Shown here piece after piece: positions 10,420 through 18,827 of a stretch of 64,000 nt of DNA. The DNA is from Enterobacteriaceae endosymbiont of Donacia fulgens. Its GTDB lineage: Bacteria > Pseudomonadota > Gammaproteobacteria > Enterobacterales > Enterobacteriaceae. The notes beneath the pieces were generated by a model. It had not been told where the DNA came from. It made no database searches and saw only the letters and a list, made by a program, of their open reading frames with translations. The position numbers and the translations under genes are program-made. Within the stretch, counting starts at the first letter, position 1, and every line of letters begins with the position of its first letter. The stretch spans positions 188,324 to 252,323 of the forward strand of contig NZ_CP046182.1 in assembly GCF_012567545.1 (NCBI RefSeq), in the 5' to 3' direction.

Positions 10420-11518
10420 TTATAAACCTAGTTTTAAACTAGCTTGAATAAATTTATCTAAATTACCATTAAGTATATACTGTACATCATTAGTTTCTAT
10501 ACCTGTTCTTATATCTTTAATTCTTGAATTATCTAGTATATAAGAACGTATTTGGTATCCCCAACTAATATTAAATTTTTTTTTTTCTATTTTTTTTTTT
10601 ATTTTTTTTTTTATATTATTTTGTAATTGATATAACTTAAATTTTATTTGTTTCATAGCTTGAATTTTATTTTGATGTTGTGATCTATTATTTTGACATT
10701 GTGTTACTATTCCAGTTGGAATATGTGTAATTCGTACAGCAGATTCTGTACGATTTACATGTTGTCCACCTGCTCCTGAAGATCGATACACATCAATACG
10801 TAAATCTTCTGAATTAATAGATATATTAATATTATCTTTAATTTCTGGATATATAAAAGTTGAAGCAAAAGATGTATGCCTTCTCCCAGATGAACTAAAA
10901 GGACTTTTTCTAACTAAACGATGAATACCATTTTCTGTACGTAACCATCCAAAAGCATAATCACCTATAATATGTAATGTAGATGATTTTATACCTATAA
11001 CTTCTCCTGGAGATTCACTTATTATTTTTACTTGAAAATTTTTTTTTTCTGCCCATTTTAAATACATTTTCATTATTATTTTTGCCCAATCTTGAGATTC
11101 TATCCCCCCTGATCCAGATTGGATATCCATAAAACAATTTCTTTTATCATTTTTTTGAATAAAGATTTTTTTAAATTCTAAATTATTTATTTTATTTTGA
11201 ATATTAAATAATATTTTTATTGATTCTTTTAATATTTTGTGATCATTAGTATTAATTGCTAAATTAATTAATTCATTAATATCAATAATTTCTTGATTAA
11301 TATTATCTAAACTTGATATTAAATTTTTAATATGTGTTTTTCTTTTATTTAAAGAACATAAATAATCAAAATTATTCCAAATATTAGGATTTTTAAGTTG
11401 ATTTTTTATTATTAATAATTTTTTTTTATATTTTGAATAATTAAAGAAACCCCCTAATAAAAATATTCCTTTTTTTTATTTTTTTTAATTTATTTTTTAT
11501 TAAATAAATTTCTAACAT
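10420..11518 (-). CDS. prfB: Peptide chain release factor 2, with programmed +1 frameshift
   Basis: RF2 ends translation at UAA and UGA. Two frames must be joined. Frame one starts with ATG at 11518-11516 after AGGAGA and gives 25 codons, ending in ...RGFL and a TAA (11443-11441). Skipping the first T of that stop opens the second frame (NYSKYKKK...), which runs to 10420 and gives 365 residues in total, exactly the E. coli length. The decoding tripeptide SPF falls at 205-207, the catalytic GGQ at 250-252, and residue 246 is serine. The slip site is AGG GGG TTT CTT followed by TAA, where the known site has TGA. The join at one predictable codon and the conserved residues on both sides show this is not a broken gene. 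lysS follows. Confidence 0.94.
11441..11455 (-). promoter_or_regulatory. RF2 programmed +1 frameshift site with UAA in place of UGA
   Basis: Minus-strand sequence AGG GGG TTT CTT TAA. The internal Shine-Dalgarno-like AGGGGG and the slippery CTT have the arrangement known from E. coli prfB (AGG GGG TAT CTT TGA), but the stop is UAA. In the known circuit, low RF2 slows termination at UGA and favours the slip. UAA is also read by RF1, so the sensor should no longer report RF2 alone. Confidence 0.9.
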
Positions 11519-11521
11519 ATT

Positions 11522-11527
11522 TCTCCT
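11522..11527 (-). promoter_or_regulatory. Ribosome-binding site that fixes the prfB start
   Basis: AGGAGA on the minus strand lies a few bases before the ATG at 11518-11516. It supports the upstream start and therefore the need for the frameshift, against an independent start at the internal ATG 11130. Confidence 0.7.
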
Positions 11528-11659
11528 AATTTTTTAATTGAAATAAATTTTCAATTAAATTTAATATAGAAAATTAATTTTAATTATTTTATTTATATTA
11601 AAATTAATATATTTAAAATTGATAGAAGTTTAAATAAATTATTATATTAATAAAAAAAA

Positions 11660-11732
11660 TGGCCCTTGTTGGATTTGAACCAACGACCTAACGATTATGA
11701 GTCGTTTGCTCTAACCACTGAGCTAAAGGGCC
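11660..11732 (-). tRNA. ileX: tRNA-Ile2 (CAU anticodon, lysidine-modified type)
   Basis: A 73-base cloverleaf: acceptor GGCCCTT/AAGGGCC with discriminator A, D arm AGCTCAGTGGTTAGAGC, anticodon stem AACGA/TCGTT around CTCATAA, and T arm GTTGGTTCAAATCCAAC. CAT anticodons occur in initiator, elongator Met and Ile2 tRNAs. The GGCCC acceptor and the GACTCATAATCG arm match the enterobacterial AUA-reading tRNA-Ile2 and not elongator Met (GGCTACG). TilS, which converts C34 to lysidine, is encoded at 44435-45757. The 3' CCA is not encoded. Confidence 0.88.
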
Positions 11733-11745
11733 ATTAATATTATAT

Positions 11746-11774
11746 ATTATGATATATTTTAATATATATTTCAA
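11746..11774 (-). promoter_or_regulatory. Candidate promoter of tRNA-Ile2
   Basis: On the minus strand TTGAAA (11774-11769), a 17-base spacer and CATAAT (11751-11746) lie just upstream of the tRNA. The predicted start is only about 7 bases before the mature 5' end. Confidence 0.35.
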
Positions 11775-11792
11775 TTAAATTTATATTTTTTT

Positions 11793-13247
11793 TTAATTAA
11801 GTAAATAAAATTTATTTTTTCCTCTTAAAATATATAATAAAATTAACGATGGATGTTTATCTAAAATTTCTTTAACTTTTTTTATATCAACAGTACGTTT
11901 TCTATTAATTGATAATATTATATCATCTTTTTTTAAACCTATTATTGCTGCAGGAGAATTAGGTAATATTTTTATAACTTTAACTGCAGTATTTTTTCCT
12001 ATTTTAAAATATACATTTCTATTTTTTAAATCAGTATTAATTAAATAACTTCCTTCAATACCATAATACATCATATTATTTACAAAAAAATCATTATTAC
12101 AATAATCATTTAATTTTATTTTTATATTTTTAAAAATACCTTTTCTTACAATTCCTAATCTAATAATAGTACCTCTCATAAAAGTACTTATTTTTGCTTT
12201 TAATAAAGCATAACTATTAACTTGTCTACCATTTAATGATACAATAATATCACCAGGTTGTAACTGATTATCTTTAAATGGTACAATATCACGCACAAAA
12301 GTACCTTTCCATACATTAGAAATATTCATAACTTTAGCTAGTTGAGGATCTAATTCAACTCCATAAATTCCTAAAGAACCTCTTTTTATTTTTCCAAATT
12401 TCATAAATTGATTAACTAAACTAACAACAGTATTGCTAGGTATAGCAAAACCTATCCCGATATTACCTTCATTAGGAGTTAAAATAGCAGTATTAATCCC
12501 AATTAAATCTCCATTTAAATTAACTAATGCTCCACCAGAACTACCACGATTAATTGCAGCATCTGTTTGAATAAAATTTTCAAAATTTTCAATATTAAGA
12601 CCTGTACGTCCTAATCCAGATATAATCCCTGATGTTACAGTTTCACCTAAACCGTATGGATTTCCTATTGCTATAGTATAATCACCAACTTTTAAATTAT
12701 CAGAATTAGCTATTTTTAAACTTTTTAACTTTTTTGTTTGATCTTTAATTTGTATTAAAGCTATATCCATTTGTGGATCTTGACCTATAATTTTAGCTTC
12801 ATAAGTTTTACCATTATTTAATTCTACTGAAATATAGTTAGCATGATTAATAACATGATTATTAGTAATAATTATGCCTTTTTTAGAATTTATAATCACA
12901 CCAGACCCAATTGCATGAAATTTTTGTTCAAGAATATTATTATTATTTCCACAAATAGGAGTATTTTCATATGGTGATCCTTCTTTACATAATGAAAAAT
13001 GTTCATTTAAATATTCTTGTATTTTAGGAGGTAATCTAAATTGTGATACAAAAGTACTTCCTTGAACATCAATACTAACAACTGAAGGAGTAACTTTTGA
13101 TAATACTTTTGATAAACTTGGTAATGAATTATTATTCCATTTTTTTATTAAATTAAATGGTAATAATTTAGCATTAACATGTTTTTGTTGTATTGTTATT
13201 ACAATAATAAAAAAAAATATATAAAAAAATATTTTAAATTTTTTCAT
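11793..13247 (-). CDS. degP: Periplasmic serine protease/chaperone DegP (HtrA)
   Basis: Degrades or refolds misfolded envelope proteins. From the ATG at 13247 it has 484 residues (E. coli DegP 474): a lysine-led hydrophobic signal peptide (about 1-26, ending VNA), a protease domain with H131, D161 and S237 (NRGSSGGALVN), and two PDZ domains. The loop SLCKEGSPYENTPIC (C87, C99) is the DegP-type cysteine loop, which separates it from DegQ. An in-frame ATG at 13295 would add 16 residues, but AAGAGA before 13247 and the signal-peptide shape favour the shorter form. It is the only periplasmic protease seen here and acts alongside Skp and BamA. Confidence 0.93.
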   Translation of the reverse strand: MKKFKIFFYIFFFIIVITIQQKHVNAKLLPFNLIKKWNNNSLPSLSKVLSKVTPSVVSIDVQGSTFVSQFRLPPKIQEYLNEHFSLCKEGSPYENTPICGNNNNILEQKFHAIGSGVIINSKKGIIITNNHVINHANYISVELNNGKTYEAKIIGQDPQMDIALIQIKDQTKKLKSLKIANSDNLKVGDYTIAIGNPYGLGETVTSGIISGLGRTGLNIENFENFIQTDAAINRGSSGGALVNLNGDLIGINTAILTPNEGNIGIGFAIPSNTVVSLVNQFMKFGKIKRGSLGIYGVELDPQLAKVMNISNVWKGTFVRDIVPFKDNQLQPGDIIVSLNGRQVNSYALLKAKISTFMRGTIIRLGIVRKGIFKNIKIKLNDYCNNDFFVNNMMYYGIEGSYLINTDLKNRNVYFKIGKNTAVKVIKILPNSPAAIIGLKKDDIILSINRKRTVDIKKVKEILDKHPSLILLYILRGKNKFYLLN

Positions 13248-13368
13248 AAAAAATCTCTTAATAGAGTTTATTAAATAAAATTTATATAAAATCATTTAAT
13301 TTTAATTAAATACTATTTTTACAATAAATTTTAATTTAAAATTTTTAAATAATTAAAATATAAATTTT

Positions 13369-13395
13369 TTTACAAATTATTATACTTAATATAAT
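13369..13395 (+). promoter_or_regulatory. Candidate promoter of rpiA
   Basis: TTTACA (13369-13374), a 15-base spacer and a perfect TATAAT (13390-13395) lie 34 bases before the rpiA start in the region divergent with degP. The spacer is short, so support is moderate. Confidence 0.35.
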
Positions 13396-13429
13396 ATATA
13401 TTATATCTTATATAAAGATATAAATATGT

Positions 13430-14098
13430 ATGTTTAATAAATTAAAAATTCTTGCAGCAAAATCAGCAATAAAATATATTAAAAATAATAATATTATTGG
13501 AATTGGATCAGGAACAACAATATCTCATTTTATTGATATCTTATTTACTAAAAAAAAGAATATTAAGGGAATAGTATCTGCTTCTAAAAGTTCTACAAAA
13601 AAATTAAAAAAATATAAATTTAATATTTATCAAATTAATAAAATAAAAAAAATTGGAATATATTTTGATAGTGCTGATGAAATTAATAAAAAAATGCAAA
13701 TGATAAAAGGAGGAGGAGCTGCATTAACTAATGAAAAAATTATATCTAGTGTTTCAGATATATTTATATGCATAATAGATGAATCAAAATATGTAAAAAA
13801 TTTAGGTATATTACATCCAGTACCAGTAGAAATTATACCTTTAGCAGAAAAATTTATTATTAGAAAATTATTACATATAGGAGCAATTGCTAAAAGACGA
13901 ATAAATACAATTACAGAACATGGAAATATAATATTAGATGTATATAAATTAAATTTACATGAACCTATGAAAATAGAAAAGTATATAAATAATATTCCTG
14001 GAGTTATTACAGTTGGTTTATTTACACAAAGATGTGCTGATATAGTTATAATAAGCAAAAATAATCAGACAATCTCAATAATAAATAAGAAAAATTAA
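13430..14098 (+). CDS. rpiA: Ribose-5-phosphate isomerase A
   Basis: Interconverts ribose-5-phosphate and ribulose-5-phosphate in the pentose phosphate pathway, providing ribose for nucleotides. The 222 residues (E. coli 219) contain the phosphate loop GIGSGTT, DSADEIN with the conserved acidic residues, the KGGGAALTNEKI block with the catalytic region, and GVITVGLF near the C-terminus. It is the first gene of a plus-strand run with dapF, uvrD and corA, divergent from degP. A minus-strand open frame inside it is a shadow. Confidence 0.96.
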   Translation: MFNKLKILAAKSAIKYIKNNNIIGIGSGTTISHFIDILFTKKKNIKGIVSASKSSTKKLKKYKFNIYQINKIKKIGIYFDSADEINKKMQMIKGGGAALTNEKIISSVSDIFICIIDESKYVKNLGILHPVPVEIIPLAEKFIIRKLLHIGAIAKRRINTITEHGNIILDVYKLNLHEPMKIEKYINNIPGVITVGLFTQRCADIVIISKNNQTISIINKKN

Positions 14099-14148
14099 AT
14101 TAATAATTTATTTTAACTATTTAGTTTTTTAAAAATTTAATACATTAT

Positions 14149-14979
14149 ATGAAAATAAAATTTACAAAAATGCATGCATTAGGAAATGATTTTATTATTA
14201 TAAATAATATAAAAAAAAATTTCTTTTTAAAAAAAGAAATAATACAAAAATTATCTAATAGATATTTAGGAATAGGATTTGATCAATTATTATTATTAGA
14301 ATTATCATCAAATAAAAATATTGATTTTAATTATAGAATTTTTAATTCTAATGGTAATGAAGTAGAACAATGTGGTAATGGAGCACGTTGTCTTGCATTA
14401 TATTTAAAAATAAAAAAATTAACCTTAAAAAAAAAAATATGTGTAAGTACAAAAAATCGTTTAATATATTTAAAAATTTTAAATAATAATTTAATTTCTG
14501 TAAATATGGGTATACCTTTATTTAATCCAAAAGAAATTCCATTTATAACTAATAGTATTAAAAATACATATAAATTATTTTTTCAAAATAAATATATTTA
14601 TTTTAATATTGTTTCGTTAGGAAATCCACATTGTGTTATTCAAGTAAAAGATGTTTTAAATACTCCAGTATCATTAATAGGTTCTTTTTTTGAGAATCAT
14701 AAATTATTTCCTCAAAAAATTAATGTAGGTTTTATGGAATATTTAAATATTGATAATATCAAAATAAGGGTATTTGAACGTGGAGTAGGAGAAACTATGT
14801 CTTGTGGATCAGGAGCTTGTGCAGCTGTAGCAATAGGTATAAAAAAAAATATTTTATCTAAAAAAGTATACGTACATCTTACTGGAGGAGTTATTGTTAT
14901 AACTTGGCTAGGAAATAATCATAATTTATATATGCAAGGAAGTGCTAATTATGTTTATGATGGTAAAATATTACTATAA
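14149..14979 (+). CDS. dapF: Diaminopimelate epimerase
   Basis: Converts LL- to meso-diaminopimelate, the precursor of lysine and of peptidoglycan cross-links. The 276 residues (E. coli 274) contain both catalytic cysteines of the racemase pair, C75 in EQCGNGARC and C219 in TMSCGSGACA, plus the N-terminal KMHALGNDF and GNPHCVI motifs. It precedes uvrD; in E. coli xerC and yigB lie between them and are missing here. Together with dapE (34107-35282) it shows that the succinylated DAP pathway is kept. Confidence 0.97.
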   Translation: MKIKFTKMHALGNDFIIINNIKKNFFLKKEIIQKLSNRYLGIGFDQLLLLELSSNKNIDFNYRIFNSNGNEVEQCGNGARCLALYLKIKKLTLKKKICVSTKNRLIYLKILNNNLISVNMGIPLFNPKEIPFITNSIKNTYKLFFQNKYIYFNIVSLGNPHCVIQVKDVLNTPVSLIGSFFENHKLFPQKINVGFMEYLNIDNIKIRVFERGVGETMSCGSGACAAVAIGIKKNILSKKVYVHLTGGVIVITWLGNNHNLYMQGSANYVYDGKILL

Positions 14980-15011
14980 TAAATTTTATTTTAATTCTGG
15001 TACTTCAATTA

Positions 15012-17213
15012 ATGAAAAATTTTAATTTATTAAAAAATTTAAATAATAAACAAAAAGAAGTTGTATCTGAAATAAGAAAAAATTTGTTAATATTAGCTGG
15101 AGCAGGTAGTGGAAAAACACTTGTATTAATTCGTAGAATAGCATGGTTAATTTATAAAGAAAAATGTTCTCCTAAATCTATCTTAGCTATGACTTTTACA
15201 AATAAAGCAGCATTAGAATTAAAAAATAGGATTAAATTTTTAATAGATAATGATCAAAAAAATGATATTTGGATAGGAACATTTCATAGTTTTGCATATT
15301 ATATATTAAGAATTTATTATTTAGAAGCAGGATTAACTAAAAATTTTCAAATTATAGATACTTTTGATCAAAAAAATTTTATTAAAAAAATTTTAAAAAA
15401 ATTATCTTTACAAAACAAAAATTATTCTATAGATAATATTTTAAAATATATAAATAATTTTAAAAATAATTTTTTTAATAAAAATAATAATTATTTTGAT
15501 GAAAATAATTCTTCTTATAATGAAATTTTTTCTAAAATATATATTGAATATCAAAATTATTGTAAAATTACAGAAGTTATTGATTTTAATGATTTAATAT
15601 TATGTTTATATAAATTATTTTTATATAATTCTCATATATTAAAAATATATCAACAAAGATTTAAAAATATTTTAATTGATGAATTTCAAGATACAAATGA
15701 TATACAATATAAATTTATATCTTTATTATATAGTAAATATTATGATACTAAAATTTTTCTTGTTGGTGATGATGATCAATCAATTTATGGATGGAGAGGT
15801 GCACAAGTTGAAAATATGCATCGTTTTTTAAAAGATTTTGATAAAGTTAAAATAATTTTGTTAGAACAAAATTATCGTTCTACCTCAAATATTTTAGAAG
15901 CTGCAAATAAATTAATTTCTTATAATAATACTAGGTTAAAAAAAAAATTATGGACTCATGAAAATCATGGAAGACTTATTTATATATATTCTGCATTTAA
16001 TGAATTTGATGAAGCTAAATATATTGCAAAATATATATACAAAAATTTTATAAAAAAAGATTTAGAATTAAATAATTGTGCAATTCTTTATAGAAATAAT
16101 TTTCAATCTCGTATTTTAGAAGAAATTATGTTAAAATTTGCTATTCCATATAAAATTTATGGAGGAATACGTTTTTTTGAACGTCAGGAAATAAAATATA
16201 TTTTATCATATTTAAGATTAATATCTAATTATAATGATGATAATTCTTTTGAAAGAATTATAAATATTCCTAAAAGGAATATTGGAGAAAAAACATTAAA
16301 TATAATAAAATTTATTTCTAAAAAATATTCATTAACATTATGGAAATCTAGTATTTATTTATTAAAAAATAAAAAATATTTAAATACTATGTCATTTAAT
16401 GCATTAAAAAAATTTATTGTTTTAATTAAATTTTTAAAAAATAATATAAAAAATAAGCCATTATCAATTATTATAAAAGAAACCATAAAAGATTCTGGAT
16501 TATGGGAAATGTATAATAAAAGTTGTTTTAATGAAAAAAATTTTAGTAAAACAAATAATTTAAAAGAATTAATTAATGCTGCTGACGATTTTACAAAAAA
16601 TTCATTAAAAAATCAAAATGAATTATTTTATACAAATATTAAAGAAAATTTATTAATAGATTTTCTTTCACAAACATTATTATTAACTGATGATGTTAAT
16701 TCAAATAAAACAAATCAAAAAATTAACAATTATATCCAAATGATGACTATTCATTCATCTAAAGGACTAGAGTTTTCTGAAGTTTTTATTATAGGTATGG
16801 AAGAGGGTATTTTTCCTAATAAAATTTCTTTTACTAATAAAAATATAAATGAAGAAAGACGTTTAGCATATGTAGGAATTACTAGAGCAAAAAAAAAATT
16901 AACATTAACTTATACAAAAAAACGTTATTTATATGGTAAAGAAATTAATTCAATACCATCAAGATTTATTAGTGAATTACCAGAAAATTGTATAAAAAAA
17001 ATTAGTTATTTAAAAAATAATATTTTATTTAAATCAAATATTATTTTAAATAAAAAAAAATATTTTATAGGACAAATAGTTTATCATAAAATTTTTGGTA
17101 AAGGAATTATTCTAAAAATAGAAGTTATTAAAAATAATATAAAATTACAAATTAAATTTAATAATAAAGTAACAAAATGGATAATATCTGATTATATACA
17201 ATCTTATGTATAA
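15012..17213 (+). CDS. uvrD: DNA helicase II
   Basis: Superfamily 1A 3'-5' helicase acting in nucleotide excision and mismatch repair. It has 733 residues (E. coli 720). Walker A AGAGSGKT at 29-36, LIDEFQDTND (motif II), GDDDQSIYGWRGA (motif III), LEQNYRSTSNIL (motif IV), GLEFSEVFIIGMEEGIFP (motif V) and RRLAYVGITRAKKKL (motif VI). The C-terminal tail GQIVYHKIFGKGII matches UvrD and not Rep. The order dapF-uvrD-corA is ancestral. A run of ten A residues at 15938-15947 lies in frame in the coding region. Confidence 0.96.
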   Translation: MKNFNLLKNLNNKQKEVVSEIRKNLLILAGAGSGKTLVLIRRIAWLIYKEKCSPKSILAMTFTNKAALELKNRIKFLIDNDQKNDIWIGTFHSFAYYILRIYYLEAGLTKNFQIIDTFDQKNFIKKILKKLSLQNKNYSIDNILKYINNFKNNFFNKNNNYFDENNSSYNEIFSKIYIEYQNYCKITEVIDFNDLILCLYKLFLYNSHILKIYQQRFKNILIDEFQDTNDIQYKFISLLYSKYYDTKIFLVGDDDQSIYGWRGAQVENMHRFLKDFDKVKIILLEQNYRSTSNILEAANKLISYNNTRLKKKLWTHENHGRLIYIYSAFNEFDEAKYIAKYIYKNFIKKDLELNNCAILYRNNFQSRILEEIMLKFAIPYKIYGGIRFFERQEIKYILSYLRLISNYNDDNSFERIINIPKRNIGEKTLNIIKFISKKYSLTLWKSSIYLLKNKKYLNTMSFNALKKFIVLIKFLKNNIKNKPLSIIIKETIKDSGLWEMYNKSCFNEKNFSKTNNLKELINAADDFTKNSLKNQNELFYTNIKENLLIDFLSQTLLLTDDVNSNKTNQKINNYIQMMTIHSSKGLEFSEVFIIGMEEGIFPNKISFTNKNINEERRLAYVGITRAKKKLTLTYTKKRYLYGKEINSIPSRFISELPENCIKKISYLKNNILFKSNIILNKKKYFIGQIVYHKIFGKGIILKIEVIKNNIKLQIKFNNKVTKWIISDYIQSYV

Positions 17214-17309
17214 TAAATATATTTATAAAATAAAATTCAAAAAAAAATTAAAAAATATAAATTTATTTTAAATATTAATTATAAAATAATATCCTAATTA
17301 GGAGATTTT

Positions 17310-18266
17310 ATGTTAAATGCTTATAAAATATATAACAAACATTTAATTTATATAAAATTAAATAATAATTATAATAATCTTTTAGATGCAATTTGGATTG
17401 ATTTAATTAAACCTGAAGATAATGAAAGAAAAAAAATTTTTTATTTATTAGGACAAAATTTAGCTACTAGACCTGAATTAGAAGATATAGAAGCTTCTGC
17501 AAGATTTTTTGAAAATAAAGAAGGATTACATATTCATTCTTTCTTTTTTTATAAAAATAAAGATGAATATGCTGGAATTACTACTGTTGCATTTACAATT
17601 AAAAATAATAGATTATATACTTTAAGAGAAAAAGAATTATCTGCTTTTCGTTTATATAGAAAACGTATGTATAATCATAATGCCATGATATATGGTAATC
17701 CTTATGAATTATTATTAGATATATTTGATACTAAAATTGAACAATTAGCTGATAAAATAGAAAATATATATAGTGATTTAGAGTCTTTAAGTTGTATTAT
17801 TATGAAAGGACATAAAAGTGATCAATTTAATAATGCATTTTCTACTTTAGCTGAATTGGAAGATATTGGTTGGAAAGTAAGATTATGTTTAATGGATACA
17901 CAAAGAGCAGTAAATTTTTTAATGAGAAAAACTAGATTACCTAAAATTCAAATAGAACAAGCTAGAGAAATATCAAGAGATATTGAATCACTTCTACCTC
18001 ATAATGAATCATTATTTCAAAAAGTTAATTTTTTAGTTCAAGCTGCAATGGGTTTTATAAATATAGAACAAAATAGAATTATAAAAATTTTTTCATTAGT
18101 ATCTGTTATTTTTTTACCACCTACTTTAGTAGCATCTAATTATGGTATGAATTTTTCTTTTTTACCTGAATTAAAATGGAAATATGGTTATTTTTATGCC
18201 ATCATCATAATGATAATTTCAGCATTAGCTCCTTACTTTTATTTTAAAAGAAAAAAATGGTTATAA
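17310..18266 (+). CDS. corA: Magnesium/cobalt transport protein CorA
   Basis: Pentameric inner-membrane Mg2+ channel. The 318 residues (E. coli 316) have a large acidic, helical cytoplasmic N-domain ([34 protein letters not shown]) and two C-terminal membrane helices. The signature YGMNF (GMN at 279-281) lies at the pore mouth and the tail [11 protein letters not shown] is basic. A clear AGGAG ribosome site precedes the ATG. Unusually for this genome the protein is highly conserved relative to E. coli. A 19-bp hairpin follows the stop. Confidence 0.97.
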   Translation: MLNAYKIYNKHLIYIKLNNNYNNLLDAIWIDLIKPEDNERKKIFYLLGQNLATRPELEDIEASARFFENKEGLHIHSFFFYKNKDEYAGITTVAFTIKNNRLYTLREKELSAFRLYRKRMYNHNAMIYGNPYELLLDIFDTKIEQLADKIENIYSDLESLSCIIMKGHKSDQFNNAFSTLAELEDIGWKVRLCLMDTQRAVNFLMRKTRLPKIQIEQAREISRDIESLLPHNESLFQKVNFLVQAAMGFINIEQNRIIKIFSLVSVIFLPPTLVASNYGMNFSFLPELKWKYGYFYAIIIMIISALAPYFYFKRKKWL

Positions 18267-18296
18267 TATATAAAATATTTTTATATTAAAATTTAT

Positions 18297-18343
18297 TTAA
18301 TATTTTATTATAAATAAATATTAAATTTATAATAAAATATTAA
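18297..18343 (+). terminator. Long A/T hairpin after corA
   Basis: A perfect 19-bp inverted repeat (18297-18315 with 18325-18343, loop 9) begins 30 bases after the corA stop. All pairs are A-T. No long T-run follows, so it may instead be an mRNA 3'-end stabiliser. Confidence 0.45.
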
Positions 18344-18400
18344 TTTAAGATAAATAAAACATAAAAAATTTATTTAGTATTTAAAAAAAAATAAAAAAAT

Positions 18401-18425
18401 GATGAATTAGTTTAAATAATTCACC
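18401..18425 (-). terminator. Hairpin with T-run, best formed on the minus strand
   Basis: The minus strand reads GGTGAATTA, 7-base loop, TAATTCATC, then ATTTTTTTATTTTTTTTT. The stem has 9 pairs including one G-U. The plus strand has an A-C mismatch at that pair but also runs into T-rich sequence. No present gene on the minus strand ends here. In the E. coli layout gltA would have ended on this side, so it may be a relic of the gltA terminator (inference). Confidence 0.35.
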
Positions 18426-18733
18426 TATTTATTTTTTTTTAAATATTAAAAAAATATAATTTTAATTTATATTTATATATTGTTATAAACAATAATTATT
18501 AAAATTATTAAGTTATTAACTTAATAAAAAATATTATATACATAAAATATATTAAAAAAATAATAAAAAAATAAGATATTAATATTAATTATATTAATTA
18601 AAATATAAATTCTATCTAAAAATATAATTTTATAAAATATTACTAATAATTTTAGTAAAATTATTTTATAATTTTCACATTTTAATATTAAAATAATTAA
18701 TTTTATATATATAAAGAGAGAAAAATTTATTTT

Positions 18734-18761
18734 TTTACATGATAATAATATAGAATATATT
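18734..18761 (+). promoter_or_regulatory. Promoter-like pair in the gene-free tract upstream of sucA
   Basis: TTTACA (18734-18739), a 16-base spacer and TATATT (18756-18761), each one base from consensus. It lies 540 bases before sucA, ahead of the dyads at 18802-18827. In such AT-rich DNA -10-like hexamers are frequent, so support is limited. Confidence 0.25.
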
Positions 18762-18801
18762 TTATGAAAAAATTTATTATATTTTCAATATTTATTAAAA
18801 A

Positions 18802-18827
18802 TAATGAATATCATTAACATGGTTAAT
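18802..18827. promoter_or_regulatory. Two overlapping dyads, operator-like
   Basis: TAATGA-ATA-TCATTA (18802-18816) and ATTAAC-ATG-GTTAAT (18813-18827) are two perfect 6-bp inverted repeats, each with a 3-base spacer, overlapping by four bases. The 19 bases 18800-18818 agree with the classical 19-bp Fur box consensus at 15 positions by hand count. Whether any regulator remains in this genome is unknown. Confidence 0.3.

Noticed and set aside
10420..11130. prfB as a truncated pseudogene starting at the internal ATG 11130
   Set aside because: Codons upstream in the same frame align with RF2, and an AGGAGA-led first frame meets it at a recognisable slip site to give 365 residues.
11660..11732. 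CAU tRNA as methionine tRNA
   Set aside because: Acceptor stem and anticodon arm match enterobacterial tRNA-Ile2, not elongator or initiator Met.
13248..13295. Upstream ATG of degP adding 16 residues
   Set aside because: It would place extra sequence before a typical signal peptide, and a ribosome site lies before the ATG at 13247.
13630..14058. Minus-strand open frame of 142 codons inside rpiA
   Set aside because: Shadow of rpiA, which has conserved motifs; no family resemblance or ribosome site.
18505..18527. 10-bp perfect A/T hairpin in the desert
   Set aside because: Stem has one G-C pair, there is no flanking gene end, and such palindromes are common in this composition.
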